Part shown: piece by piece, positions 34,993 through 43,944 of the stretch
Layout of the letters: every line of letters starts with the position of its first letter
Numbering within the stretch: the first letter of the stretch is position 1
Origin: Companilactobacillus nodensis DSM 19682 = JCM 14932 = NBRC 107160
Lineage (GTDB): Bacteria; Bacillota; Bacilli; Lactobacillales; Lactobacillaceae
Length of the DNA stretch: 64,000 nt
NCBI RefSeq assembly: GCF_000615905.1
Contig: NZ_BAMN01000003.1
Coordinates: 157,156 to 221,155, forward strand
Direction of reading: 5' to 3'
The notes under the pieces: model-generated
What the model was told of the DNA's origin: nothing
The model's database searches: none
Seen by the model: the letters and a program-made list of their open reading frames with translations, nothing else
Translations under genes and position numbers: made by a program

Positions 34993-36885
34993 ATGCAAAA
35001 AACATTCACAAGTACTAATGAAATAAAATCAGAGATCATTAATTTGTCGGCAATTCTCAACTTGCCCAAAGGAACCGAGGCGTTCATCAGTGATATTCAC
35101 GGCGAATATGACGAGTTCGCACACATTCTTCGCAATGGCTCAGGTAATACTAAGCAAAAGATCGGTGAATTATTTACCGGTCGTCTGACCGAAGAAAGCC
35201 AAAAAAAATTAGCCTTCTTGATCTACTATCCTTCAGAAATATTGAAACAAACTAAGAAAAATATCAAAACCCAGCCAGAATTATGTCAGTGGTACATGAC
35301 AACTTTTAATAATTTGATTGAAATGCTGCGTTATACTGCCAATAAATACACACGTTCAAAAGTCAGAAAGGCTATCAAACCAGACTTTGTCTACATTACA
35401 GAAGAGCTGTTATATGCGGATACGACTGACGCCACTAAGCATCAATATTACCGTGAGGTAATGGATAATATTATCAGCTTAGATATGGCAGATGCCTTCA
35501 TCATCTCAACTTGTCATACAATCCAACGTTTGGTTGTTGATCATTTACACATTATTGGGGATGTCTATGACCGTGGACCACATCCTGACTTTATCATCGA
35601 ACATTTGATGAAACGCTGGGGCAGTCTTGATTTTCAATGGGGCAACCACGATATTCTATGGATCGGTAGTGCTGCCGGTTCTAAGTTATGTATGGCTAAC
35701 TTAGTTAGAATCAGTGCTCGGTATGATAACTTGGATATTTTGAGTGACTCATACGGAATTGATTTTGAAGAGCTCGAAAAATTTGCTTTGAAGAATTATC
35801 AGCCACTAGATTCCTTCAAACCTAAATCTGATACCGGGACTAAGATATCCTCTAAATTGGAAAAACGCAACAATTGTGTTCAACAGGCGATGGCCATCAT
35901 GCAGTTCAAACTTGAAGGATCAGCGATTAAACGTAATCCGGATTTTGAAATGGAATCACGGATGTTATTGGGTAAGTTAAGTAGTGACAAGAAGCACGTT
36001 AAGATCGATGGCAGGGAATACGACATCACTGATGGCTGTTTCCAACTGGTCGATTCCGATGATCCTTACAAACTGACTAATAAAGAACAAAAAATCCTGG
36101 ACAACTTGATCCAACAATTCATCGCTTCGCCAAAGCTTCGTTACCACATGGGATATATGTTGAATAATGGCTCCATGTACCTGCGTTATAACGGTAATCT
36201 ATTACTTCATGGCTGTGTTCCAGTCGATGAAAATGGTGAAATGTTGAGTCTCAAGTTAGGTGATAAGAGTTATTCGGGTAAGAGCCTGTTTGATTTCTTT
36301 GAAGTAACTTTGAAGAATGCCTTCCAAAAACCACAGACTGAAGAATGCTTCAATTCTGATATTCTCTGGTATCTCTGGACTGGCAAGTTATCACCATTAT
36401 TTGGTAAGGAAGCTATGACGACCTTTGAGCGTTACTTTGTCGACAATAAGGAATTGCAGCATGAGAAGAAGAATCCTTACTATTCACTTCGTAAGGAGGA
36501 GTGGTTTGCTGATAAATTACTCCAAGAATTTGATTTGGATACAGAGCAAGGTCACATTATCAATGGACATACTCCAGTTAAAATTGGACACACACCGATC
36601 ATGGCTAATGGCAAGATTTTTGTGATCGATGGTGGTATGTCTAAGCCATATCACAAGACGACTGGTATCGGCGGCTATACATTGCTGTCCAATTCATATG
36701 GATTACAGTTAGTGACACACGAGCCATTTACCACTCGTAAGCGAGCTATCGAAGATATGACCGACGTTGTTTCGACCAAACGTGTCATTGAACAATCGGT
36801 TAAGCGCAAGACAGTTGCCGACACTGATATCGGTGCGCAAATAAAAAAGCAGATAGAGGTTCTATCTGCTCGTTTGAAACATTAA
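34993..36885 (+). CDS. fbp: Class III fructose-1,6-bisphosphatase
   Basis: The product hydrolyses fructose-1,6-bisphosphate in gluconeogenesis. The protein of about 630 residues is typical for the Firmicutes class III enzyme. It carries metallophosphatase motifs SDIHGEYDEF near 33-42, GDVYDRGPHPDFI near 183-195 and GNHDILWIG near 215-223, and a late INGHTPVKIGHTPI. The start is ambiguous: ATG 34993 follows aaagg at 13 bases, while ATG 34972 has no upstream site and would add seven residues. The gene is divergent from the aldo/keto reductase. Confidence 0.95.
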   Translation: MQKTFTSTNEIKSEIINLSAILNLPKGTEAFISDIHGEYDEFAHILRNGSGNTKQKIGELFTGRLTEESQKKLAFLIYYPSEILKQTKKNIKTQPELCQWYMTTFNNLIEMLRYTANKYTRSKVRKAIKPDFVYITEELLYADTTDATKHQYYREVMDNIISLDMADAFIISTCHTIQRLVVDHLHIIGDVYDRGPHPDFIIEHLMKRWGSLDFQWGNHDILWIGSAAGSKLCMANLVRISARYDNLDILSDSYGIDFEELEKFALKNYQPLDSFKPKSDTGTKISSKLEKRNNCVQQAMAIMQFKLEGSAIKRNPDFEMESRMLLGKLSSDKKHVKIDGREYDITDGCFQLVDSDDPYKLTNKEQKILDNLIQQFIASPKLRYHMGYMLNNGSMYLRYNGNLLLHGCVPVDENGEMLSLKLGDKSYSGKSLFDFFEVTLKNAFQKPQTEECFNSDILWYLWTGKLSPLFGKEAMTTFERYFVDNKELQHEKKNPYYSLRKEEWFADKLLQEFDLDTEQGHIINGHTPVKIGHTPIMANGKIFVIDGGMSKPYHKTTGIGGYTLLSNSYGLQLVTHEPFTTRKRAIEDMTDVVSTKRVIEQSVKRKTVADTDIGAQIKKQIEVLSARLKH

Positions 36886-36893
36886 GTTTTATT

Positions 36894-38176
36894 TTATTCT
36901 GATAAAGCTTTCTTAGGTAAGATCAAGTTCAAAACGATACCTACGATCGTCGCAACACCGATACCGGTGAATTGGAATGAACCGATTTTCAAGTAGGCAT
37001 TACCAATACCGATAACTAGAATTACTGACGCAATCATAAGATTGTGTTTTTTATTGAAGTCAACTTTGTTATCAACTAAGATTCTCAAACCACTTGAGGC
37101 GATAACACCGAATAGTACAAAACTGATACCACCGATAACTGGTCCAGGGATAGTTTGAATCAAGGCGCTCAACTTACCAACGAAACCGAATAAGGCGGCG
37201 AAGACAGCAGCACCAACGATAACGTACACACTGAAGATCTTGTTGACGGCCATAACACCGATGTTTTCACCATATGATGTAATTGGTGGACCACCGACTA
37301 AACCGGCGAAGATTGAGGCTGTACCATCACCGGCAAGGGTTCTGTGTAGTCCAGGATTCTTGAAGAAGTTTCTGTGAGTCAATTCGTCAAGAACCATGAT
37401 ATGACCAAATGCTCAGCCATTGTAACGAAGGCAATCGGGGCAAAACTCAAGATGGCATCCCAATAAATTTTCTTAGGTGTGTAACTGATAAATGGAAATT
37501 CGAATTGAGGCAATTGTAACCAAGGCGTTGAAGCAACCTTAGAGAAGTCCACGATACCAAAGGCGACAGAGATCGCATATCCGCAGACGATACCGAGAAG
37601 GATAGCAATATTACTCCAGAAACCTTTGAAGTACATATTGAATAAGACGGTTAAGAATAATGTGATCATTGAAATGATAAAGAATTTCAGATCGTAATGA
37701 CCATTGTTCATCATGGCGTTGTCAGCGGCTGATCCGGCAACTGAAAGTCCAATAACGATGATGATCGGTCCAACTACGATAGGTGGTAAGGCCTTGTCGA
37801 TCCAATCTGATCCGGCAATCGCAACGATTGAAGCGACAATCAGATAAACCAAACCAACAGCGATAGTACCTTGAGCAACTCCGGCGTAACCAGCAGTCTT
37901 CATTAAGGCGACACTAGGAACAATGAAAGAAAAACTGGAACTCATGTAGGCAGGGATTCTACCTTTGGTGATCAAAATATGTAGGATGGTACCAATACCG
38001 GAACTGAATAACGCAATACCAGGATCCAGCCCAATTAGTAACGGTACAAGAACAGTTGCTCCAAACATTGAGAATAAGTGCTGTAATGATAAGAGCCACC
38101 AGCTACCCAAAGGTGGCCTTTCGTATAAGTCGATCACCGCTTCCGGATTTCGATACGATTTGTCGTTTGCATCCAT
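36894..38176 (-). pseudogene. pyrP: Uracil permease (NCS2 family, PyrP/UraA-like), frameshifted as sequenced
   Basis: The N-terminal frame (MDANDKSYRNPEAVIDLYERPP..., QHLFSMFGATVLVPLLIGLDPG, EHL...) ends near 37379. The C-terminal frame (MVLDELTHRNFFKNPGLHRTLAGDG...) starts before that. Adding one G to GG (plus-strand CC at 37405-37406) reads EHLGHIMVLDELTHRN, the expected uracil-permease sequence. The repaired protein of about 428 residues is normal, with roughly 13-14 membrane segments. I chose ATG 38176, after a gggggaagag site. A PyrR-type attenuator (38440-38530) lies upstream, as expected for uracil uptake, but separated from the gene by a structured 238-bp element. Confidence 0.9.
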
Positions 38177-38200
38177 GATACTCTTCCCCCATTTTGTATT

Positions 38201-38438
38201 AGAGAGTGGAGGCAAGCGTTAAAACCTTGAGCATTACCTAGACTAGTGAATTTGCCACGTAGTGGTGAAGTCACTAGTCGTAGTAAGCGCAGAGGTTTGC
38301 TTGCCGCAACTCGTTTTCGAAAACGAGCTCCGAAAGACAGATTCCTGCGCCTGCTACAGATAACAAATGCACCAACTGCGTTGGCACCTTCGTTATCTTA
38401 GGCAGTGCTCAAAATCTCCCGTCTTTCTCCGCTCTCTG
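38201..38438. repeat. Structured 238-bp element with imperfect terminal inverted repeats in the pyrP leader
   Basis: The ends are inverted copies: AGAGAGTGGAGG...TTGAGCATTACCTAGA (from 38201) and the complement of TCTTAGGCAGTGCTCAA...CTCTCT (to 38438). Between them are three strong hairpins: GACTAGTGA/TCACTAGTC with inner CCAC/GTGG, GCGCAG/CTGCGC enclosing the palindrome CTCGTTTTCGAAAACGAG, and AGATAAC/GTTATCT with inner CCAAC/GTTGG. It begins directly behind the T-run of the PyrR terminator and ends just before the pyrP ribosome binding site. No open frame is supported. It could be a miniature mobile element or part of the leader RNA. Confidence 0.65.
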
Positions 38439-38439
38439 C

Positions 38440-38530
38440 AAAAAATAGTCCTCTATCCCGTGTTTGTACGAAATAAAAGACTTAACGTGTACCTTTTTAG
38501 CCTCACGGGACCAATGTTAAAGGACTATTT
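38440..38530 (-). promoter_or_regulatory. PyrR-type transcription attenuator
   Basis: On the minus strand the leader contains GTCCCGTGAGGCT (38499-38511), the conserved PyrR-binding loop of pyr attenuators. Downstream ACACGGGA and GAGGACTATTTTTT can pair with CCCGTG and AATAGTCC to form a terminator ending at the T-run near 38440-38445. PyrR with UMP would favour termination, so uracil uptake is predicted to fall when pyrimidines are plentiful. Confidence 0.88.
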
Positions 38531-38629
38531 GATTTTCTTAATCATAATAGAGTTGAAATGCATTGTCAATAATGAAATACTTAGGTGTATGAATGTAAAG
38601 CGCTGACAAGAGGAGAGAATTTTTATACT

Positions 38630-39238
38630 ATGGTTGAATTGTACATTGTAAGACACGGAGAAACAGATACTAATTATGAGAACCGTATCAACGGTATGTC
38701 GACTGATAAACCCTTAAATGACAACGGAGTTAAGCAGGTTGAAGAACTGGAAAAGCACATCGATGTTCACATGTTTGATGAGGTCTATTCAAGTCCGATG
38801 AAGCGTGCTGTGCAAACTGCTGAAATCTTGAACCAAGGAATTCATGAAGTAAAACTTGATAAGAGACTTTATGAAGCTGACTATGGTAGCTGGGATGGCT
38901 TGTCTGAAGCTGAATTAAAGGTTAAATATCCAGAAGTATTTGATGAAAATAATTATTTGCTTCCTAATTATACTAAATATGCCAAAGATGGTGAAGAATA
39001 CGCTGATGTTTACAAGCGTGTTGAAGATTTCATGGATGATATGGCTAAGAAGGGTGACGAGAAGATCATGGTCGTTTGCCACGGTTTCGTGAGTCGTTCA
39101 TTCTTAAAAGTTGTTACTGGTGCTGAAGATATTTCAGCCATTATCCAACCAGATAATGCAGGGGTATCCAAGTACACTCTTTCGGCATCTGGGCACAAGT
39201 ATTTGAATTATTATGGAAGAAAGAACGATATAGATTAA
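38630..39238 (+). CDS. Histidine phosphatase (phosphoglycerate-mutase-like) family protein
   Basis: A 202-residue phosphohydrolase/mutase with the phosphohistidine motif YIVRHGETDTN near 4-14, SSPMKRAVQTA near 53-63, and the second histidine in VVCHGFVSRSF near 145-155. Many such proteins in Firmicutes are general phosphatases rather than true phosphoglycerate mutases. I used ATG 38630, which begins the family homology; the frame extends 15 residues upstream with no support. It is followed after 14 bases by menG, so the two are probably one operon. Confidence 0.9.
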   Translation: MVELYIVRHGETDTNYENRINGMSTDKPLNDNGVKQVEELEKHIDVHMFDEVYSSPMKRAVQTAEILNQGIHEVKLDKRLYEADYGSWDGLSEAELKVKYPEVFDENNYLLPNYTKYAKDGEEYADVYKRVEDFMDDMAKKGDEKIMVVCHGFVSRSFLKVVTGAEDISAIIQPDNAGVSKYTLSASGHKYLNYYGRKNDID

Positions 39239-39252
39239 ATTGAGGTGTAATT

Positions 39253-39960
39253 TTGGCTTTAACTAATAAGGTTCCAGAAAAAGATGTCAGAAATACTTTT
39301 AATACGATTGCGAATGATTATGACAAGATGAATTCTATTATGAGTCTAGGGACACACAGTAAGTGGCGTGTCAAAGCGACAGATATGATCAGTAATCATC
39401 CTAAACGTATTCTGGATCTATGTTGTGGAACGGCGGATTGGACGATTTTATTAGGTAAGAAATTTCCATTGACAAGAGTTTCTGGTATGGACTTTAGCCA
39501 AGAGATGTTAAAAATTGGACAGAGCAAGGTTGGACAATCTGGTTTGGCAAATGTCGAGCTACTAGCTGGGGATGCGATGAATCTTACTTTTCTGGACAAT
39601 AGTTTTGATGTTGTCACAATTGGATTCGGATTACGTAATGTTCCTGACGCTAATGCGGTTTTGAGAGAAATCCATCGAGTTCTCAAACCAGGTGGTCAGA
39701 TAGTTTGTTTGGAAGCTTACAAGGTTGAAACGCCGGTGATTCGCTTGGGTTGGCAAGTATACTTCAATAAGTTGATGCCAATGATGGGTAAGTTGCTTGC
39801 TTCAAAAAAAGATGAATATCAATACTTAGACGACTCGGTTAATAAGTTCGTCAGTATTTCACAATTAGTTGAAATGTATCATCAAGCTGGATTCGAAAAT
39901 GTTAAGGTCAAAGATCTAATGTTTAAGGCAGCTGCGATTCATTTTGGCGAAAAAAAGTAG
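39253..39960 (+). CDS. menG: Demethylmenaquinone methyltransferase (UbiE/MenG)
   Basis: The product methylates demethylmenaquinone with SAM in the last step of menaquinone synthesis. The 235-residue protein has the UbiE signatures FNTIANDYDKMNSIMSLGTHSKWR near 16-39 (first UbiE motif), LDLCCGTADWT near 55-65 (SAM binding) and FGLRNVPDANAVLREIHRVLKPGG near 125-148. The start codon is TTG, 6-7 bases after a tgaggtg site. Lactobacilli often keep partial quinone pathways used with imported precursors; no other men gene is in this window. Confidence 0.94.
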   Translation: MALTNKVPEKDVRNTFNTIANDYDKMNSIMSLGTHSKWRVKATDMISNHPKRILDLCCGTADWTILLGKKFPLTRVSGMDFSQEMLKIGQSKVGQSGLANVELLAGDAMNLTFLDNSFDVVTIGFGLRNVPDANAVLREIHRVLKPGGQIVCLEAYKVETPVIRLGWQVYFNKLMPMMGKLLASKKDEYQYLDDSVNKFVSISQLVEMYHQAGFENVKVKDLMFKAAAIHFGEKK

Positions 39961-39979
39961 GACGCTAGTCCTACTTTTT
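39953..39979. terminator. Convergent terminator after menG
   Basis: AAAAAGTAGGAC and GTCCTACTTTTT pair around a GCTA loop and serve both menG and the exporter. Confidence 0.85.
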
Positions 39980-41404
39980 GTTTACATTCATGTGATGACT
40001 CAAGAACCAGGCGGGAATGACCGCCAATACGGTAACAATCACAGTCAAGACGAATGCTCCCTGATAAGCTGAATTCAAGTGTGCAGGTGTCATGACTTCA
40101 CCATTCAACTGAGTCTGAATCCAAGTTGCTAGTAAAGCTGTACCAAAGGCTCCACCGATATTTTGTAACATTCGTGATGCAGTGGTTGCCTCAGAAATTA
40201 GTTCAGTGGGCACGCCAGTGTATGAGTCTGCCATGATCGGCATGGTCATACCACCTTGGGCGATTCCACGAACGAATAGCGTCAATAGAATGATCCAAGT
40301 TGCGGTGTTCGCGTTAAAGAAGGCGAATGGAAGAGTTCCGATAACGGCGATAGCGATTGATGCCAGTACGACCCAACGGGCACCGATTCGATCGGTCAAT
40401 TTACCGATCTGACTACGAGATACTAGTAATCCGAGGCCTTGGGCAATTAGGTAAACACCAGACATTGCGACACTTAAGCCACGAATGTTTTGGAGATACA
40501 GCGGAAGGATGAACATTGCTCCATTAACAGTTAGCCCGGACATTAATAGAAGTACATTGGCAGCCGAAAAGTTGGAAAACTTAAATAGTTTTAGACTGAC
40601 CAGAGCTTTGTTTGGGAAAACTAAGGCATAGATAATGTAGCCGATCAATAGACCAATACCTATTAAAATCGGTACGAATACATCAGTGTTAGTAAACTTA
40701 CCACTGGTGCTTAGTTTGGTAATTCCTAAGATCAATGTGGTAAAAGTACCTCCTAGAAGGATCAAACTTATCCAGTCAAAAGGTTTTTTAGCGACAGTTG
40801 GTTTGAATTCTGGCATCATAAAATATAATAGGGCCAGTGATCCTAGAGCAACGGGGATATTCACATAGAAAATCCAGTGCCAATTGAGTGCCTTGATGAT
40901 GAATCCACCAAAGGTAGGTCCTAGAACAGGAGCAAGCACAGCGGGGAGACCAACGATTGCCATGATACTACCAAGTCCATTAGGACCAGTCGCACGTACA
41001 ACTAGTGTGGTTATTATGGACATAATGATGCCGGCACCGGCGCCCTGAATTATTCTACCGATTATTAAGGAGTTAATACCAGTAGCGATGCCTGAAACAA
41101 TTGAACCGATAAGGAAGACAGTCAGAGCAGTCATATAGATTTTTTTACCGCTGAAATGATCGACCGCCCAACCAGCGATAGGTACCATGATTCCAAGTGA
41201 TAAAATATAACTAGTTGTTACCCATTGAACCATATTGACGGAACTGTGGAGTTCTTTCATGATAGTATTGATGGCAACATTAGTCATGGTCGTATCAAGC
41301 ATAGGTGCGATGGCACCAATAATGAGAATGATTGCGACCTTCACTACTGAAGATTGGTCAGTAGGTGTTGCTTGAGTATTAGATTTGATATTTTGAGATT
41401 GCAT
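39971..41404 (-). CDS. DHA2-family (14-TM) multidrug exporter
   Basis: A protein of about 477 residues with 14 hydrophobic segments. The EmrB/LmrB motifs are LDTTMTNVAINTIMKEL, WVTTSYILSLGIMVPIAGW, GRIIQGAGAGIIMSI and the motif C-like LPAVLAPVLGPTFGG. The usual start is ATG 41404, 6 bases after agaggtg. An in-frame GTG at 41413 falls inside that ribosome binding site and is rejected. The gene is divergent from a TetR regulator, with inverted repeats between them, so induction by a TetR ligand is likely. The drug is unknown. Confidence 0.93.
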   Translation of the reverse strand: MQSQNIKSNTQATPTDQSSVVKVAIILIIGAIAPMLDTTMTNVAINTIMKELHSSVNMVQWVTTSYILSLGIMVPIAGWAVDHFSGKKIYMTALTVFLIGSIVSGIATGINSLIIGRIIQGAGAGIIMSIITTLVVRATGPNGLGSIMAIVGLPAVLAPVLGPTFGGFIIKALNWHWIFYVNIPVALGSLALLYFMMPEFKPTVAKKPFDWISLILLGGTFTTLILGITKLSTSGKFTNTDVFVPILIGIGLLIGYIIYALVFPNKALVSLKLFKFSNFSAANVLLLMSGLTVNGAMFILPLYLQNIRGLSVAMSGVYLIAQGLGLLVSRSQIGKLTDRIGARWVVLASIAIAVIGTLPFAFFNANTATWIILLTLFVRGIAQGGMTMPIMADSYTGVPTELISEATTASRMLQNIGGAFGTALLATWIQTQLNGEVMTPAHLNSAYQGAFVLTVIVTVLAVIPAWFLSHHMNVNKK

Positions 41405-41442
41405 TTTAAACACCTCTTCGATTTAGTCAAAAATTAGAATAG

Positions 41443-41494
41443 GATACTATAGTTTCTTATTTCTTTGATAAAAAGAATAGTATACCCTAGTATC
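41443..41494. promoter_or_regulatory. Probable TetR operator region between exporter and regulator
   Basis: GATACTAT (41443-41450), ATAGTATA (41477-41484) and TAGTATC (41488-41494) form inverted copies of GATACTA in the divergent intergenic region. Confidence 0.5.
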
Positions 41495-41523
41495 TTAAAA
41501 TGCAAGTGAGGGAGTGAAATAAT

Positions 41524-42123
41524 TTGCCAAAATTAGAAGCAGATCACCCAAAGCGCCGTCGTGGCGCTGATTTAGAGAATGCCGTATTGTCTAGTGCCTG
41601 GGAATTATTACAAGAAGTTGGCTATCAGGACTTCACAATGGCTGAAGTTGCCAAAAGAGCTAATGCCGCCAAGCCAGTTTTGTATCGTCGCTGGTCTGAA
41701 AAGTCCAGCCTTGCTGCTACAGCGATTCTTAAGTTCGGTCCAAAGCTAGATGTGACGATACCAGATACTGGTAATTTGCGACAGGATCTAATTGAATTTT
41801 TTAATCAATTAATTAAAATCTTTGATATGTTTGGTGCAGAAAAACTAAAAGGGTTAGTGACGGACAGATTGAAGTCAATTCCGATGGGAAAACTTTTTTC
41901 AGCATCAAATTCCGAAAACAAACTGCAAACAGCTGTGGAACAAATTTTGAAGCAAGCTGAAAAACGCGGTGAGTTGACTGTCGCTGAATTGCCATTGCGA
42001 GTTTTACATTTACCAAGTGTACTTTTTATTAACGAAGTGGTTGATCAAGAAGCTGTTACTAGGGAAGTTATTGCGCAAATAGTTGATGATATATTGGTAC
42101 CCGTTTTTACTGCAAAAAAATAA
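41524..42123 (+). CDS. TetR-family repressor
   Basis: A 199-residue regulator. The N-terminal helix-turn-helix (about 15-60) reads VLSSAWELLQEVGYQDFTMAEVAKRANAAKPVLYRRWSEK, a clear TetR DNA-binding domain, followed by a helical ligand-binding domain. The start is TTG, 9 bases after gagggag. It is divergent from the DHA2 exporter and most likely represses it. Confidence 0.92.
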   Translation: MPKLEADHPKRRRGADLENAVLSSAWELLQEVGYQDFTMAEVAKRANAAKPVLYRRWSEKSSLAATAILKFGPKLDVTIPDTGNLRQDLIEFFNQLIKIFDMFGAEKLKGLVTDRLKSIPMGKLFSASNSENKLQTAVEQILKQAEKRGELTVAELPLRVLHLPSVLFINEVVDQEAVTREVIAQIVDDILVPVFTAKK

Positions 42124-42164
42124 CTGTTGCTCAGGCGTTTCATACGTCTAACAACAGTTTTTTT
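42122..42164 (+). terminator. Terminator after the TetR gene
   Basis: AACTGTTG and CAACAGTT enclose a longer loop and precede a T-run. Confidence 0.7.
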
Positions 42165-42188
42165 GTTTGAATTTAAATATGCCGCTTC

Positions 42189-42364
42189 CTAGAGCAAGAA
42201 ACTTAGGTCGCTGTGGGGACCGGATTGAGCCTGAGGAGCGGTCTCAATCCTCGATTTTGAACTTTGATAAGACCATTCAAATTTCAAAATTCGTCCCGTG
42301 GTGTAAGTGCTAAAGCACTAACGCCACCTGCACAGCCACCTAATTTTCTTGTCTTTCCAGCTAG
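42189..42364 (+). repeat. Structured repeat A (putative RNA element), plus orientation
   Basis: A closing stem is formed by AGAAACTTAGGTCGCTGTG on the left and the complement of CACAGCCACCTAATTTTCTT on the right. Inside is a hairpin GGATTGAG/CTCAATCC with loop CCTGAGGAGCGGT (42222-42250). It is followed by TTTTGAA/TTCAAAA and AGTGCT/AGCACT hairpins. The same architecture and nearly the same loop occur in repeat B with different but paired stems. No coding frame is convincing. Confidence 0.65.
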
Positions 42365-42416
42365 TTATTCATTGTTTCTGAATGATGAGTAAAATTTTGA
42401 TAGTTTTGTATATGGA

Positions 42417-42583
42417 GATTGTCAGTGACGTAACCAGCTGTGAAGGTTTTGTTAAGTCGATGAATTATCCGACCTTACAAAACGGACGAGCTTTAAGATT
42501 TGCGAAGCAAAGCTTAAAGTCGAAGTCCCAGACCGTTTCTCAGGCTGGGACTGGTCCCACAGCAGGTGTAGTCACTGACAATC
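42417..42583 (-). repeat. Structured repeat B (putative RNA element), minus orientation
   Basis: Closing arms GATTGTCAGTGAC and GTCACTGACAATC pair perfectly. Read on the minus strand, it has AGTCCCAG/CTGGGACT around the loop CCTGAGAAACGGT. Further hairpins CTTTAAG/CTTAAAG and AAGTCGAT/ATCGACTT-like pairings follow. The loop differs from that of repeat A at two of 13 bases, while five of eight stem base pairs have changed with pairing kept. Confidence 0.65.
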
Positions 42584-42602
42584 GGAAGCAATAAACACAT
42601 AA

Positions 42603-42717
42603 AAAAGAGCAAAATAAAAGAAGTATCCTGGGGAGGGATACTTCTTAAGTGTTTTTTAGGGGATTAAATATATGTTATAGGGGGGATGAGGTAAGAGGCT
42701 TATGTCTCTCATCTACA
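42603..42717 (-). ncRNA. Putative small RNA copy 1 (C-rich, three-copy family)
   Basis: The transcript is inferred on the minus strand from a -10 hexamer TATATT (42724-42729). It runs through a 5' hairpin GATGAG/CTCATC, an unpaired CCCCCCTATAAC and TTTAATCCCCTA, to a terminator AAGAAGTATCC-CTCCCCA-GGATACTTCTT plus T-rich tail. The same layout recurs at 44098-44193 and 44424-44521. The C-rich unpaired segments and the C-rich terminator loop are complementary to Shine-Dalgarno sequences, so a translation-repressing role is suggested. Confidence 0.7.
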
Positions 42718-42760
42718 AGTACTAATATACAGGGTAAGTGTGAATCATTTGTTTTCTAAA

Positions 42761-42777
42761 TGTGAAGAAAGTGTGAA
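42761..42777 (-). promoter_or_regulatory. Direct-repeat activator box of small RNA copy 1
   Basis: On the minus strand, TTCACA-CTTTC-TTCACA. It lies 31 bases upstream of the -10 hexamer. The 11-bp periodicity is that of OmpR/PhoP/CiaR-type response-regulator sites. A third half-site is at 42739-42744. Confidence 0.6.
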
Positions 42778-42895
42778 CTTTTTCAAAAATTGTCTTTTAA
42801 CTTGATATAAATTAAAAAATATCAATAACGTAAGCTAACAATATCAATAAATTTAATAATTTTTTGTGAAAATAGATAATTGATGGAATTGTTGA

Positions 42896-42913
42896 TATAG
42901 AACCGGTTCTATA
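42896..42913. promoter_or_regulatory. LacI-type operator TATAGAACCGGTTCTATA
   Basis: A perfect 18-bp palindrome with the central CG typical of LacI-family sites, 36 bases upstream of the lacI-type gene. Autoregulation is likely. Confidence 0.75.
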
Positions 42914-42949
42914 AGTTATATTAGGAGTGGTGAAGAAAGGTGGTAAATT

Positions 42950-43942
42950 ATGTCAAATATTCGTGATGTGGCTAAAATATCGGGACATTCCATTTCAACA
43001 GTTTCTCGGGTCATCAATAATCAGGGCTATGTATCCTCAAAAACTAAGCAGGATATTGAAGATGCAATGGAGAGTTTGAATTATCATCGAAATGATATGG
43101 CACGTGCACTCAGCCTTGGCAAAACTTATCGTGTCGGAATAGTTTTGCCATATGTTAATCATCCATATTTCCAGAAATTGGCTGATTCAATCATCAGTGC
43201 AGCTTTTGCGCATAATTATCAGGCAACTCTTTTGCAATCGAATTATAATCAGGATCAGGAAATATATTTCTTGGATATGCTCAAGCATCATGCATTTGAT
43301 GGTTTAATTTTTACTTCTCGTTCGATTTCGTTCGACAAAATTGTCGAATACCAAAAGTTTGGACCAATAACTTGTTGTGAAAATACGTTTGATTATCCTA
43401 TTTCTAGTGCTTTTACCGATCGTAAAGCATCGTTTGTCCAAGCGTTACAACTATTAAAAGATAGTGGATATACACATATTGGAATGACGATAAGTCGGAG
43501 TGAAAATACTAGTCAAAGTGCCTTGCTGACGACAAAGGCATATAAAGAAGTTTTTGGTAAAGAAATCGATGATCAATTATTGTTTAGAGAGTCACGAACA
43601 ATGTTTGATGGGATAACCGCCACAGCTCAGTTTTTGAACTATGACAAGAAGCTTCAAGTTGTTTTTAGCAATGGTGATGAAATTGCTGCAGGAGCAATAA
43701 GACAATTGCAAGAGTTACATCGTGAAGATGTTGAAGTTATTGGACAGGAAAATTTGCCAATTAGTTTTTTAATGAATTTTTCAACGATCGATCATCGATT
43801 GGAAGATATCGGTGAAGAAGCTTTTAATTTATTATTTAAGGACGAAGTTATTAAGAAATCTATTCCCTCAAATTTTATTCGTCGCGGTAAGTTAGAAGAT
43901 CCAACTGATTATGAAGATGAAATCGATGAAATTTTAAATTGA
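42950..43942 (+). CDS. LacI-family transcriptional regulator
   Basis: A 330-residue repressor: helix-turn-helix and hinge (about 1-60; IRDVAKISGHSISTVSRVINNQGYVS), then a periplasmic-binding-protein-like sensor domain from about 61. The operator palindrome just upstream suggests autoregulation. No sugar-use gene is adjacent, since both sides are non-coding RNA-like DNA, so its regulon lies elsewhere. The start follows aaaggtgg. The effector is unknown. Confidence 0.93.
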   Translation: MSNIRDVAKISGHSISTVSRVINNQGYVSSKTKQDIEDAMESLNYHRNDMARALSLGKTYRVGIVLPYVNHPYFQKLADSIISAAFAHNYQATLLQSNYNQDQEIYFLDMLKHHAFDGLIFTSRSISFDKIVEYQKFGPITCCENTFDYPISSAFTDRKASFVQALQLLKDSGYTHIGMTISRSENTSQSALLTTKAYKEVFGKEIDDQLLFRESRTMFDGITATAQFLNYDKKLQVVFSNGDEIAAGAIRQLQELHREDVEVIGQENLPISFLMNFSTIDHRLEDIGEEAFNLLFKDEVIKKSIPSNFIRRGKLEDPTDYEDEIDEILN

Positions 43943-43944
43943 CT

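Noticed and set aside
33969..35087. Long N-terminal extension of the aldo/keto reductase
   Set aside because: The extra 78 residues have no family similarity, overlap the fbp start region, and a proper ribosome binding site sits before ATG 34853.
42382..42594. A 70-codon open frame on the plus strand
   Set aside because: It overlaps structured repeat B, has no ribosome binding site, and its frame is explained by the paired arms of the repeat.
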